A stretch of 64,000 nucleotides of DNA, taken from positions 1-64,000 of the forward strand of contig NZ_JANKBI010000015.1 in assembly GCF_024622195.1 (NCBI RefSeq), written 5' to 3'. Below, one piece after another: positions 1 to 9,327 of the stretch. Made by a program: the position numbers and the translations under genes. The notes below the pieces were generated by a model. That model saw only the letters and a program-made list of their open reading frames with translations, was not told where the DNA came from and made no database searches. Position 1 is the stretch's first letter. Each line of letters opens with the position of its first letter. Source of the DNA: Murimonas intestini (lineage in GTDB: Bacteria > Bacillota > Clostridia > Lachnospirales > Lachnospiraceae).

Positions 1-112
1 TATCCCCCGCGAAAGCGGTAAGACCCCTTGAAGACGACGAGGTAGATAGGTTGGAGGTGGAAGCGCAGCAATGCGTGTAGCTGACCAATACTAATAGGTC
101 GAAGGCTTATCC
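1..112 (+). rRNA. 23S ribosomal RNA, 3' end (partial)
   Basis: The sequence is recognisable as the conserved 3' end of bacterial 23S rRNA: the GGTAGATAGGTTGGAGGTG stretch, the AGCTGACCAATACTAATAGG segment and the closing GGTCGAAGGCTTA. Only the last part is present; the gene begins upstream of the window. The exact 3' boundary is set by analogy and may be off by a few bases. No 5S rRNA follows before the tRNA-Asn gene. Confidence 0.93.
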
Positions 113-197
113 ATAAAGGTTTAGGCAGAAGAAAACGGATGGAAATGAATCAGTACTGTGTGTGGTTTTGAAGGTGCAAACTTTCAAAATTGAATAA

Positions 198-269
<72 letters not shown>

Positions 270-278
270 TCGTTAAAG

Positions 279-311
279 ATCCGTAGACAAATGTGTTTAC
301 GGATTTTTTTT
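279..311 (+). terminator. Rho-independent terminator of the rRNA/tRNA-Asn unit
   Basis: An 11-bp stem (279-289 with 294-304, one G-T pair) closes a 4-base loop and runs into a tract of eight T. It ends the rRNA-tRNA transcript just before the dehydrogenase gene at 330. Confidence 0.9.
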
Positions 312-329
312 CATGAAAAGGAGGACTAA

Positions 330-1304
330 ATGAAAAATGTGTTAGTTATTCTGCCGCTTAAAGATGAACATAAACAAATGCTGGAGGAGATTTCTCCAGA
401 TCTGCATTTTTATTATACAGAAGGAGAAAGGGCGCCAATTGACAAGATTGCAGAGGCAAATATTATAATAGGTAGTGTATCACCCAAAGTGATGCATCAT
501 GCTTGTAAGCTGGAATTTATGCAATTGAGCAGCGCAGGGTCAGAGGGCTATACAAAGCCCGGAGTTCTGCGGCCCGGAGCAATATTGGCAAACGCTTCAG
601 GCGCTTATGGGCCTGTTATCTCTGAACACATGCTGGGGATGCTTCTTCTTTTATATGGAAATCTGGGGATTTATATAGAAAATATGAAGAGACATCTGTG
701 GGAGTATGAGGGCGATGCCCGGACAATCAGCGGCAGCCGCACACTGGTGGTGGGAATGGGAGACATCGGCAGCGAGTTTGCCAGGAAAATGAGTGCACTT
801 GGAAGTACAGTAGTGGGAATACGCAGGCATAATGCGGCTGCGAAACCGGATTACACTGAAGCGGTGTATACTATGGACGCATTGGATGAGGAACTGCGGC
901 GGGCAGATATCATAGCGTGTACTCTCCCGGGAATCCCCGGAACGTATCATCTGTTTGATGAGAAAAGGATGCATAATATTAAAAGGGGGGCTGTACTGAT
1001 CAATGTGGGCAGAGGCAGCCTCATATCAACAGAAGTACTTTGTAAAGCCCTGGAGGATGGTACGCTTGGGGGCGCCTGCCTGGATGTGGCAGAAGAAGAG
1101 CCGCTTCCATCAGAATCTCCCCTTTGGACGGCGCCTAATCTCATAATAACGCCCCATATCTCTGGTATATCTCATATGGAGGCGGTTTGTGAGAATGTGG
1201 TCCAGATAGCAGTTAAAAATCTGAGAGCATTCTGTGAAGGCAGACCCGTTATGAACGAGGTAGATTTTGAGACTGGCTACAGAAAACTAGAAAACAGGGT
1301 GTAA
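330..1304 (+). CDS. D-isomer-specific 2-hydroxyacid dehydrogenase
   Basis: A 324-residue protein of the NAD-dependent D-2-hydroxyacid dehydrogenase family, which interconverts 2-oxoacids and D-2-hydroxyacids in the cytoplasm. The Rossmann motif VVGMGDIGSEFA (GxGxxG) lies near residue 140. The family's catalytic Arg-Glu-His set is visible in NVGRGSL, EEEPLPSESPLW and TPHISG towards the C-terminus. Length is normal for the family. The start follows AAAAGGAGG with good spacing. It sits alone between the rRNA terminator and the ABC importer genes. The substrate cannot be read from sequence; a glyoxylate/hydroxypyruvate reductase-like or phosphoglycerate dehydrogenase-like role is possible. Confidence 0.85.
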   Translation: MKNVLVILPLKDEHKQMLEEISPDLHFYYTEGERAPIDKIAEANIIIGSVSPKVMHHACKLEFMQLSSAGSEGYTKPGVLRPGAILANASGAYGPVISEHMLGMLLLLYGNLGIYIENMKRHLWEYEGDARTISGSRTLVVGMGDIGSEFARKMSALGSTVVGIRRHNAAAKPDYTEAVYTMDALDEELRRADIIACTLPGIPGTYHLFDEKRMHNIKRGAVLINVGRGSLISTEVLCKALEDGTLGGACLDVAEEEPLPSESPLWTAPNLIITPHISGISHMEAVCENVVQIAVKNLRAFCEGRPVMNEVDFETGYRKLENRV

Positions 1305-1403
1305 TAAAGTGGATTTTTCCATCCCCAAAAGTGAAATTCTCTATGTCAGTTCTGGCTGTTCTCCGTTAAAATATCAATATAATAAAAAACGGGAGGGAAC
1401 ACG

Positions 1404-2720
1404 ATGAAGAAAAGGTTTATGGCGGGTTTAACAGCGGCAGTATTATTTACAGGAAGTGTAGCGGCTGGTATGGGATCAGTAACAGTAAATGCATCTGAGG
1501 GAGAAAAGGAATTTTCAGGAATAACACTTGATCTTATGACAACAAATGAGAATGTTCTTGACGGGTTGAATGCGGTAATTACTGCAGCTGAAGAAAAATT
1601 TGGCTTTAAGATCGAGTTGGATATCACTGGTTCAGGAGGTGAGGACTACAATAATCTTGTAAGGACAAGGCTGGCATCAGGTGATATGGATGATTTACTG
1701 CTCTACAATTCGGGAGCGCTGTTTAAACAGCTGAATCCATCTCAGTATTTTGTGGATATTTCAAACGATAAGGAATTGGTAGATAGGCTGGATGAGACAT
1801 TTTTGGAAACGGTGTCAGCAGATGGGGCTGTATACGGTGTCCCATTCTCATCATCCCAGGCAGGATGTATCTTATATAATAAGGAAATATATAAAGAATT
1901 GAATCTGGAGATTCCCCATACATGGGATGAGTTTCTGGAGAACTGCAAGGTGATAAAGGAGTCAGGGCAGACGCCTGTTTTAGGAGCTTTTGGGGATGGA
2001 TGGCCTGGCATTGTGACAAATTTCGGAGATTATTATAATGTACATGCAGAAAACCCTGATTTTGCTGAGGAACTTACGGCAGGTAAGGCTAAATGGGCTG
2101 CTACGCCTGCGGGAGTTAAGAGCTTTCAGAAATGTGGTGATATAGCGGAATATCTGAATGAAGATTATATGTCCACAGGCTATAGTGATGCCTGCGACAG
2201 ATTTGCAAACGGTGAGGGGGCACACTGGATCATACTGACACAGGTACTTTCCAATATCTATTCCCTCTACGGAGAGGAAGCAGTCAGCAATATCGGTGCA
2301 TTTGGCATACCGGGTGATGATCCGGATGATCATGGCCTTACTGTATGGATGCCAGGCGCTATTTATGCGAATAAGGACTCAGAAAATGCAGCTGCGGCAG
2401 AGGCATTTATGAAGTTCTACATATCAGATGAAGCTTTAGATCTGTATTCAGAGCAGATTCCTCCTGACGGACCTTATTGTATTAAAGAATACGAGATGCC
2501 AAAGAACACTTATCCGGCTGTAAAGGATGACATGCAGGCTTATTTTGATGAGGGTAAAACCTGGCCTGCATTGGAATTCTCATCTCCTCTGGAAGGAACA
2601 GAAGCGATTGCCCTGATTCAGCAGGTGACAATGGGAGAGATCACGGCAGAAGAGGCAGCAGCGGCATATGACCAGAATCTGGAGTCCAGCGCTATCCAGT
2701 TGGGTCTAGAATGGGAATAG
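1404..2720 (+). CDS. ABC carbohydrate importer, extracellular solute-binding protein
   Basis: A 438-residue family 1 solute-binding protein (the group that binds sugars and oligosaccharides). The N-terminus MKKRFMAGLTAAVLFTGSVA is a signal peptide, probably cut after VNA near residue 30. No lipobox cysteine is present, which is unusual for a Gram-positive binding protein that normally stays tethered by lipid. The body has the usual pattern of family 1 proteins, for example VPFSSSQAGCILYNKEIYKE and HTWDEFLENC. The start follows GGGAGGG. Two permease genes follow directly, with a hairpin between that probably favours higher expression of this gene. The ligand is not predictable. Confidence 0.9.
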   Translation: MKKRFMAGLTAAVLFTGSVAAGMGSVTVNASEGEKEFSGITLDLMTTNENVLDGLNAVITAAEEKFGFKIELDITGSGGEDYNNLVRTRLASGDMDDLLLYNSGALFKQLNPSQYFVDISNDKELVDRLDETFLETVSADGAVYGVPFSSSQAGCILYNKEIYKELNLEIPHTWDEFLENCKVIKESGQTPVLGAFGDGWPGIVTNFGDYYNVHAENPDFAEELTAGKAKWAATPAGVKSFQKCGDIAEYLNEDYMSTGYSDACDRFANGEGAHWIILTQVLSNIYSLYGEEAVSNIGAFGIPGDDPDDHGLTVWMPGAIYANKDSENAAAAEAFMKFYISDEALDLYSEQIPPDGPYCIKEYEMPKNTYPAVKDDMQAYFDEGKTWPALEFSSPLEGTEAIALIQQVTMGEITAEEAAAAYDQNLESSAIQLGLEWE

Positions 2721-2726
2721 AAAAGA

Positions 2727-2764
2727 TAAAAGGGCGGCCCGCTTCTGCGGGCTGACCGCTTTTA
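2727..2764 (+). terminator. Intra-operon attenuator hairpin after the binding-protein gene
   Basis: A GC-rich hairpin (core GCCCGC/GCGGGC with a TTCT loop, flanked by imperfect AAAAGGGCGG/CCGCTTTT pairing) lies between the binding-protein stop and the first permease start. Its T run is short. Such elements often protect the binding-protein message and let part of the transcription continue. Confidence 0.65.
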
Positions 2765-2777
2765 ATGAGGTAAGAAG

Positions 2778-3635
2778 ATGAGAAAAAATAAAATTTACCA
2801 TGTCGGTTTTGTGATTCCGCTCATTATTGTATTTACTGCATTTTTTCTGGTACCAATGGTGATATCGCTTTACTTCAGCATGACAGTCTGGAATTTTGAT
2901 TCGGCTAAGTTCTGCGGGCTGAAAAATTATATAACATTTTTTACTACAAAGTCTCTCTGGACAGGTGTAAAAAATACTCTTATTTATGCATTGCTGGGCT
3001 CAGGGGGGATCACAGTGCTGGCTTTTATGCTGGCAGCATTTCTGACAAGCAGGATCAGGACGAAAAACTTTATCCGCTCGGCAGTCTTTTTTCCAAATCT
3101 AGTCTCTGCCATTGCAGTGGGAATTACTTTTACAGCTATGATGCATCCTACAAAAGGAATCATTAATAAGCTGATTGAATTTTTGGGAGGAACAAGGATC
3201 AATTTTCTGGGAGACACGAAAACCGCCCTGTTCTCAGTAATCCTGGTCCTGCTGTGGAAGGGGCTGAGCATAGCGACTGTTATCTATGTTGCCGGGATTA
3301 CTTCAATTGATACAGATTACTATGAAGCTGCGGCCATTGATGGAGCAAATGGTTGGGCGCGTCTTGTGCACATTACTGTCCCGCTTTGCCGTTCATCGAT
3401 TAACACGGTAATCCTGCTGTCCGTCATAGGCAGCTTCAGAAATTTTGATCTGATGTGGGCTATGACAGGCGGCGGTCCGGGATATGCGACTGACAATATG
3501 GCATCAATAGTATATAAACAATACGCAGCGGGTTTTTACGGGCTGTCTACAGCAGGAAATGTTGTTTTATTTTTGATAATAGCTGTTTTGATATTTCCTC
3601 TGCAGAAATTGTTGAACTGGAAAAAGGAGGTATAG
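2778..3635 (+). CDS. ABC carbohydrate importer permease (MalF/UgpA type)
   Basis: A 285-residue inner-membrane permease with about six hydrophobic segments. The binding-protein-dependent transport signature is in the EAA loop, YEAAAIDGANGWARLVHITVP, where it contacts the ATPase. It is one half of the membrane channel for the solute bound by the preceding protein. The start follows GAGGTAAG. The next permease starts one base after this stop, so translation is probably coupled. No ATPase gene is in this operon; in Firmicutes a shared MsmK-type ATPase commonly serves several such importers. Confidence 0.9.
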   Translation: MRKNKIYHVGFVIPLIIVFTAFFLVPMVISLYFSMTVWNFDSAKFCGLKNYITFFTTKSLWTGVKNTLIYALLGSGGITVLAFMLAAFLTSRIRTKNFIRSAVFFPNLVSAIAVGITFTAMMHPTKGIINKLIEFLGGTRINFLGDTKTALFSVILVLLWKGLSIATVIYVAGITSIDTDYYEAAAIDGANGWARLVHITVPLCRSSINTVILLSVIGSFRNFDLMWAMTGGGPGYATDNMASIVYKQYAAGFYGLSTAGNVVLFLIIAVLIFPLQKLLNWKKEV

Positions 3636-3636
3636 A

Positions 3637-4467
3637 GTGAAAAAGAGACAGATTAAGTATCTGATGGGAGATATAATTGGCTGTCTTATGACAGTTTTGA
3701 TTTTTATCATCCCCTTCATCTTTATGCTTCTGACGTCCTTAAAAGACAGAAAAGAAGCTAATCTTCTAAGTCTTAGCCTGCCCTCGGAGATTCATCTGGA
3801 AAATTATATACAGGTGTTTCAGGAAAACGACTATCAGATTTTAAGAGCCTTTAAAAATTCTATTTTGCTGGCGGGCATATCGGTTGCCCTTCTGATCGTA
3901 GTCTGCTCTATGGGAGGATATTTTCTCCAGAGAAGACATGACAGGCTGTCAGGGATTTTAAATAAGCTTGTTATGACAGGGCTGATGATGCCGGCAGCTA
4001 TCCTGCCCACTATCTGGGTCCTTCAAAAACTTGGCATTTACAAGACTATGACAGGCATGATCCTGGTAGAGGCAGCTTTAAGCATTCCCTTTACTGTCAT
4101 GCTGTATATAGGATATATGTCTAATATTCCAACAGAACTGGAGGAAGCAGGCTTTATTGACGGCTGCTCACCCATGCGGCTGTTCGGGAAAATTATTTTT
4201 CCTTTATTGAAACCCATAACGGCAACCGTTATAATATTAGATGCAGTGACAATATTTAACGATTTTACTAATCCTCTCTATTTTCTGCCGGGAAGAGAAA
4301 ATGTGACAGTGCAGCTGACTATATATAATTTTATGGGAAAATATCAGAGTTCTTATAATCTGCTCTTTGCAGATGTGATTCTAATTACAGTTCCCATGCT
4401 GATCCTCTTCCTTTTCTTTAACAAACGGATCGTGGACGGAATGGTGGCAGGTGCGGTAAAGGGCTGA
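3637..4467 (+). CDS. ABC carbohydrate importer permease (MalG/UgpE type)
   Basis: A 276-residue partner permease with about six membrane segments. The EAA loop reads ELEEAGFIDGCSPMRLFGKI and is followed by the usual IFPLLKPI. The start codon is GTG, one base after the upstream stop and preceded by AAAAAGGAGG. With the upstream permease it forms the channel of the importer. The histidine kinase gene follows after about 30 bases, so importer and sensor probably share a transcript. Confidence 0.9.
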   Translation: MKKRQIKYLMGDIIGCLMTVLIFIIPFIFMLLTSLKDRKEANLLSLSLPSEIHLENYIQVFQENDYQILRAFKNSILLAGISVALLIVVCSMGGYFLQRRHDRLSGILNKLVMTGLMMPAAILPTIWVLQKLGIYKTMTGMILVEAALSIPFTVMLYIGYMSNIPTELEEAGFIDGCSPMRLFGKIIFPLLKPITATVIILDAVTIFNDFTNPLYFLPGRENVTVQLTIYNFMGKYQSSYNLLFADVILITVPMLILFLFFNKRIVDGMVAGAVKG

Positions 4468-4498
4468 AGTGTGCTGACAGCAGAGGAAGAGGTCTGTT

Positions 4499-6289
4499 AT
4501 GAATTTTCAGAAAAGAATGGTTATGGCGTTTTCCGCTTTGATTTTAGCAGCATCAGTAATTTTTGGGTTTATTTATTATACGACTCTTAAAAATAATTAT
4601 ATAGAAACAGAAAAGAACAATCTGCAGACGGCGGCGGACAACTATGCTCAGCAGTTTGCCTATACAGTAGGACAGATGGAAGAGGTCATATCACAGATTC
4701 TTTCCAACCAGGAGGCTCTGAAGGCGATCCAGATCTTATCACATGAAGGGAACAGCAAGAAAGATAAAACATATTATTACACGGAGGCAAGACGGACTTT
4801 AAGGGCACTGCTGAACGCTGATTACTACAAAAAGAGTTTTAACAGGGTGGTTCTCTTTATGCAGAACGGGACTGTGATCAGCGGGACAAATTATAAATAT
4901 AATCCCGTGGATGCGCAGATGGACATAAATGGAATAGGATGGCTGGATGAGCTTTCAGGTAAGAGAGGAAAATATGTACTTCTTGGGATGCATCAGGATG
5001 ATTGGGATAAAGAGAACGGACGGCTGGTCATATCAGCAGTGAAGGAAATACTTGGGGAGAACCTGGGATATCTGGAGGTTCAGAAAGAAGTTGAGGCATT
5101 AGACGGACTTTTTGTTCCAGGAAATGACAAGTGGAGCCTCTATGTGCTTCAGGGTGAGAAGCTGCTCTACAGCAGCAGCAAGAATGTGCCGGAAATGGCA
5201 GAAATCCTTGAGGCTGTACAGGAGGAGAGTGAAGGGCCAGGAACGCGCCGTATGAACAGCACGGGAGAGCTTACGGCGGTCAGCCAGATACAGAGCAACC
5301 AGCTGCGTGTGGTGATCGCAGACCATACTTTAGTGTCGAGAGAGGCTATGAAAAAGGCGTTTCCATTTACAGCGATGATCGTAATTTTAATGGGAACAGG
5401 TTTATTTGCCTGCATCTGCTTTATGTCACGCCATATGGTCAAACCTATCCGCCAGCTGAAACAGCAGATGGAGCAGACGGATATAGAAAATATGAAGGTT
5501 TCGGAGCAGGTTGTGATTGCCGATAAGGAAATAGGAAAGCTTTATGATGCTTATATCCATGTCCTTCGGAAACTGGAACAGAGTATAAGAAAAGAACGGC
5601 TTCTTTCAGAACTTCAGCAGAAAGCACAGTTTGATCTGCTTCAGGCCCAGGTAAATCCTCATTTCCTGTTTAATGTATTGAATGTGATTTCCAGCAGGGG
5701 AGCTGAGGCGGATGATGAAGTGATCTGTGATATTTGTTCGGATCTGGCTCAGATGCTCCGTTATTCCACTGATGTTAAGGAAAAACGGGCAAGGCTGGAA
5801 GAAGAAGTCCACTACCTCAGGCTCTATCTGACACTTTTAAAATTCAGGTATGAGGATATGCTGGAGTATAGAATTAATATAGAGGAGCCGTTGTATGGGC
5901 TGGAAATCCCCAAGATGGTCCTGCAGCAGATAGTGGAAAATTCAGTCGCCCATGGCTATCAGGATGTGGACAGGATAAAACGGATCTGTGTCTGCGGCAG
6001 CCGGAGGCCGGATGGCTGGATCATACAAATAAGAGACAACGGAACGGGGATGTCTAAAGAGAAAATACAGGAAATATATGCGCGGTGCGGGGAAATACGC
6101 GAGGCACTTTCTGAAAAACGGAGTCATGTGGAAATGGGGATAGGCGGTATGGGACTTGTCAATACGTATGCCAGGCTATATCAGATTTATGGAGAAGATT
6201 TCTTTATGGAAATCCGGACACTTGCAGAAGGGGTTGAAGTGGCTATAGGAGTGAGGCAGCAGGGAGGGATATCATGTACCAGGTATTAG
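4499..6289 (+). CDS. Sensor histidine kinase, YesM/LytS-like
   Basis: A 596-residue membrane kinase. The first membrane segment is near residues 7-27, followed by a large extracellular sensor region to about residue 285. A second membrane segment (AMIVILMGTGLFACICFM) leads into a HAMP region, then the His_kinase domain with QAQVNPHFLFN (His388), then an ATPase domain with QQIVENSVAHGY, DNGTGMS and GIGGMGLVN. This layout is typical of YesM-type sensors beside sugar importers. It overlaps the response regulator gene by 16 bases, which indicates a coupled pair. The signal is probably the importer's sugar. Confidence 0.92.
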   Translation: MNFQKRMVMAFSALILAASVIFGFIYYTTLKNNYIETEKNNLQTAADNYAQQFAYTVGQMEEVISQILSNQEALKAIQILSHEGNSKKDKTYYYTEARRTLRALLNADYYKKSFNRVVLFMQNGTVISGTNYKYNPVDAQMDINGIGWLDELSGKRGKYVLLGMHQDDWDKENGRLVISAVKEILGENLGYLEVQKEVEALDGLFVPGNDKWSLYVLQGEKLLYSSSKNVPEMAEILEAVQEESEGPGTRRMNSTGELTAVSQIQSNQLRVVIADHTLVSREAMKKAFPFTAMIVILMGTGLFACICFMSRHMVKPIRQLKQQMEQTDIENMKVSEQVVIADKEIGKLYDAYIHVLRKLEQSIRKERLLSELQQKAQFDLLQAQVNPHFLFNVLNVISSRGAEADDEVICDICSDLAQMLRYSTDVKEKRARLEEEVHYLRLYLTLLKFRYEDMLEYRINIEEPLYGLEIPKMVLQQIVENSVAHGYQDVDRIKRICVCGSRRPDGWIIQIRDNGTGMSKEKIQEIYARCGEIREALSEKRSHVEMGIGGMGLVNTYARLYQIYGEDFFMEIRTLAEGVEVAIGVRQQGGISCTRY

Positions 6290-7761
6290 TTGTTGATGAT
6301 GAGCCGGCTTCCTTAAAGCATATCTGCAATATCATAAGAAACAGGTGTCCTGATTTTAAGGTGGCAGATACGGCGCGGAATGGGCAGATTGCGCTTCAGA
6401 AGGCGGAGGAGGAGCAGCCTGATGTGATTATATCTGATGTCATGATGCCGCTGATGAACGGGATTGAGCTTGTCTCTGAAGTGAAAAAACGCTGGCCGGA
6501 AATACTTTCCGTGATTGTTAGCGGGTACAGTGATTTCGAGTATGCCAAAGGTGCGATACAGTCCGGGGTATGCGAATATATTCTAAAGCCTGTCAGGCCA
6601 TCTGATATAGAGCAGCTGATGGAAAGCCTGCGGCAGAGACTGGATGAATTGTATTATGAGAAAAGAAACAGTTTTTTGAAAAAAGCCTCCGGGGGAACAG
6701 GAAATACAGGCGTGCAGGAAATACGGCGCCTTTTTCCAGAAGATCTGTATTATGCAGCCATCTACAGGAAAAATGGGCTGCCCTCAAGATTCAGCAAGGG
6801 GTATTCAGCAGATCTGTATTCCATGCCACAGGAAAAGATCATCATCTATGGGAGAGATGAAATGGAGGCACTGTATCTTTGCCCCGAAAACCTTTTGAAT
6901 GGGGAGAGCTTTGTAGATTATTTTGCAAAGGTATATGCCAGGGTGAAGGAGGAAGGGGCTTTTTATACTGCGGTAGTCAGGGAAGAGCCATTTCAGCCAG
7001 AGGGGCTGCCGGGCATATTGGGAGAATTATACAGGAAGCTGGATGAGAGTATCGTAATAGGTAAAGACCAGATCGTGACAGCCGGGCAGAGCGCAGGCTG
7101 TCCGTCCCTCAGACCCGGACAGGAAGATTTCAGCATGCTGGAATATTATGTGAGGAAAAAGTCAGCACATGGGATAGAGGGGGAGATAAAGAGGCTTTTT
7201 GGGAAGTGGGAGGCAGAAGTACGCCCTCAGGTCTGGGTTGAGGAGAAGATACACTATCTCTTTGGGCATCTCTATTCTAAGGGAAATCTCCTGGAATTCA
7301 ACGAATTCGTGCTGGATGATATTTTTTCAGAAGCTGTCTCTATGGAAGAGGTAGCAAAAAATATACAGATGCTGCTTATACCCGGAGGAGAGCTTAAAAC
7401 GGCAGGTGACAGGCGAAAAGAAGAGTATGAAGAAATCCTTCAATATCTGGATGAGCATCTGGGAGAAAGCATATCTGCCCAGTTGATTTGCAGACAGTTT
7501 GCCATGTCTCAGACAACTCTGAGCAAAATGTTCCACAAATATGGAAATTCCCCGTTTTCTGTCTGTCTTACAAGAATACGGATGGAAAAAGCCAGGAGTA
7601 TCATGAATGAAAATCCGGAGATCCTGGTGAAGGATGCGGCAGAGAGGGTGGGATATACGGATCAGTTTTATTTCAGCCGTGTCTTCCACTCCGCACTGGG
7701 AATCAGTCCGTCAGAATATTTGGAACAGCAGTCAGGCAGGAGCAGAAGCTTGGATAAGTAG
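6274..7761 (+). CDS. Response regulator with AraC-type DNA-binding domain (YesN-like)
   Basis: A 495-residue regulator. The receiver domain (about 1-120) has the acidic pair in VVDDE, the phosphoacceptor Asp55 in ISDVMMP, and the conserved lysine in ILKPVRP. A linker of about 250 residues follows. The C-terminal AraC double helix-turn-helix spans about 385-485 (FAMSQTTLSKMFHKYG and VKDAAERVGYTDQFYFSRVF). It begins inside the kinase gene, so the two are translationally coupled. It probably activates the upstream importer operon and possibly the nucleoside-hydrolase gene downstream. Confidence 0.93.
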   Translation: MYQVLVVDDEPASLKHICNIIRNRCPDFKVADTARNGQIALQKAEEEQPDVIISDVMMPLMNGIELVSEVKKRWPEILSVIVSGYSDFEYAKGAIQSGVCEYILKPVRPSDIEQLMESLRQRLDELYYEKRNSFLKKASGGTGNTGVQEIRRLFPEDLYYAAIYRKNGLPSRFSKGYSADLYSMPQEKIIIYGRDEMEALYLCPENLLNGESFVDYFAKVYARVKEEGAFYTAVVREEPFQPEGLPGILGELYRKLDESIVIGKDQIVTAGQSAGCPSLRPGQEDFSMLEYYVRKKSAHGIEGEIKRLFGKWEAEVRPQVWVEEKIHYLFGHLYSKGNLLEFNEFVLDDIFSEAVSMEEVAKNIQMLLIPGGELKTAGDRRKEEYEEILQYLDEHLGESISAQLICRQFAMSQTTLSKMFHKYGNSPFSVCLTRIRMEKARSIMNENPEILVKDAAERVGYTDQFYFSRVFHSALGISPSEYLEQQSGRSRSLDK

Positions 7762-7807
7762 AAAGAAAGGGGGAATGCCAGGCATCCTGAGAACAGTTGA
7801 CTAGAAT

Positions 7808-7859
7808 TATAATCTGTGTGATTCCTGTCACAGATTAATGCAGGGGAATATCATATAAT
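7808..7859 (+). promoter_or_regulatory. Probable promoter/operator region of the nucleoside-hydrolase gene
   Basis: Two TATAAT hexamers (7808-7813 and 7854-7859) flank an 8-bp perfect inverted repeat, AATCTGTG (7811-7818) with CACAGATT (7829-7836). No good -35 box lies at the right distance from either, which would suit an activator-dependent promoter. The regulator is unknown; the AraC-type response regulator just upstream is a candidate. Confidence 0.45.
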
Positions 7860-8013
7860 CATCATAAACTTAGCACTTTCACCAGTGAGGGATTTGAGCA
7901 GTTGATGTGGCACAAAACCAGGGCCGGAAAGAATTGGCCAAGCTGTCCGGCAGGGCGAAGAGCTGCATCAGATGTGAAAATAAATAAAAAACAAAAGGAA
8001 GAAGGTAAAGTTT

Positions 8014-9138
8014 ATGAAAAAAATGTTATCAATGTTTCTCGCGGCAGGAATGGCAGGGACCATGCTCACACCTATGACGTCATTAGCGGCTTTGGACGAT
8101 TATAAGATCGTTACAAATGCAGAAGACAATAAGGTTATTTTTGATACTGATATGGGATATTTTGGCGATGACACCTATGCGCTGTTTATGCTGCTCCAGG
8201 CTGATGCTGCGGGCTGGCTTGATTTGCTGGGCGTTACATCTGTCGGCGGAAATGTAACAATTGCAGAGGGAACAACTGCTATCTTAAATCAGCTTGAAGC
8301 CACAGGGCGCGACGATATCCCGGTGTATATGGGCACAGATATTCCGATCATGGGCCTTAATGACGATGCCACAATAGAAGCAAATGGTTTAAAACGCATT
8401 AAGAGTATGGAAAAAGTGCTGACTTATGGAGACAGTATTTCCTATGATAATCTGGGGGATCTTGAAAATGAGGACTGGGGATACAGTACTCTTAAGCCTC
8501 AGGAGGACTCTGCCTGGAAGTTTATGGTTGACCAGGTAAATGCTAATCCTGGCAAGGTAACGATCATAGCTGTGGGAGCATGTACAAATGTGGCAATGGC
8601 AGTTCAGAGTGATCCTGAATTTGCAGGAAAGACTGCAGGTATCTATTACATGGGCGGCGCAATCGATGTGCCTGGAAATGATACTCCGTGTGCAGAGAGA
8701 AACTGGTATTATGATCCGGCAGCTGTAGAGATCTGCCTGAAAGCCGGATTCCCGAAACAGGTAGTAGTGCCGCATGATATTTCCTATAATCAGGTACTGA
8801 CAAAAGATAAAGTAGAACATATTATTGAATCTGGTGACAGTGTATACAATAAGCTTGTAGAAGAATATGCATATCCGAAATTCGTTGACGAGCCGGACCG
8901 CAGACAGAAACTCTGGGATGCTCAGGTTCCTGGTATTTTCCTTTGCCCGGATCTGATCTCAAAGACTGATGTCCGCGATATCGCTATGGTGACTGACATG
9001 GGTTATTCATATGGTGAGTCAGTAGCCTGGGCTGAAGGAACTGGACCGGCGAAATCAGCCACATGTACTGTAGTTTATGATGTTGACGGGGAAGCATACT
9101 GGAATTTCGTATCTGACTTGTTCAGCACAAAGTTCTGA
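8014..9138 (+). CDS. Secreted nucleoside hydrolase-like protein
   Basis: A 374-residue member of the inosine/uridine-preferring nucleoside hydrolase fold. The N-terminus MKKMLSMFLAAGMAGTMLTP is a signal peptide ending near SLAA, so the protein is exported. The calcium-binding region DTDMGYFGDD resembles the family DTDxGxDD motif but carries one extra residue. AERNWYYDPAA matches the conserved ExNxxxDP element, and VVVPHDISYNQ replaces the usual VPLDVT. The fold is clear, but the altered metal-site spacing means the substrate may not be an ordinary nucleoside. RBS GGAAGAAGG. A terminator follows, so it is monocistronic. Confidence 0.8.
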   Translation: MKKMLSMFLAAGMAGTMLTPMTSLAALDDYKIVTNAEDNKVIFDTDMGYFGDDTYALFMLLQADAAGWLDLLGVTSVGGNVTIAEGTTAILNQLEATGRDDIPVYMGTDIPIMGLNDDATIEANGLKRIKSMEKVLTYGDSISYDNLGDLENEDWGYSTLKPQEDSAWKFMVDQVNANPGKVTIIAVGACTNVAMAVQSDPEFAGKTAGIYYMGGAIDVPGNDTPCAERNWYYDPAAVEICLKAGFPKQVVVPHDISYNQVLTKDKVEHIIESGDSVYNKLVEEYAYPKFVDEPDRRQKLWDAQVPGIFLCPDLISKTDVRDIAMVTDMGYSYGESVAWAEGTGPAKSATCTVVYDVDGEAYWNFVSDLFSTKF

Positions 9139-9218
9139 TCCGGTCTGTAATCTGATTGGAAAAGCAAAAGTGTATTTTGTGTTAGTCAGGGATGTGTGAA
9201 TAATATACGAGTAAAAAT

Positions 9219-9250
9219 GGGACTGTTGCGGTTTGCGGCAGTCCTGTTTT
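9219..9250 (+). terminator. Terminator after the nucleoside-hydrolase gene
   Basis: A stem of about 10 bp (GGACTGTTGC with GCGGCAGTCC, including G-T pairs) closes a short loop and is followed by a T run (CCTGTTTTTAT). Confidence 0.8.
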
Positions 9251-9327
9251 TATAAAAATAAAACTGTGGCGCCCATGCTGCTGTCTGCACATAGCCAGAT
9301 TTTCAAATCAAAAAGCAGGAGGGTAAA

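Noticed and set aside
7902..8105. 67-codon open frame before the nucleoside-hydrolase gene
   Set aside because: No ribosome site, it overlaps the start of the hydrolase gene in another frame, and the composition is not protein-like.
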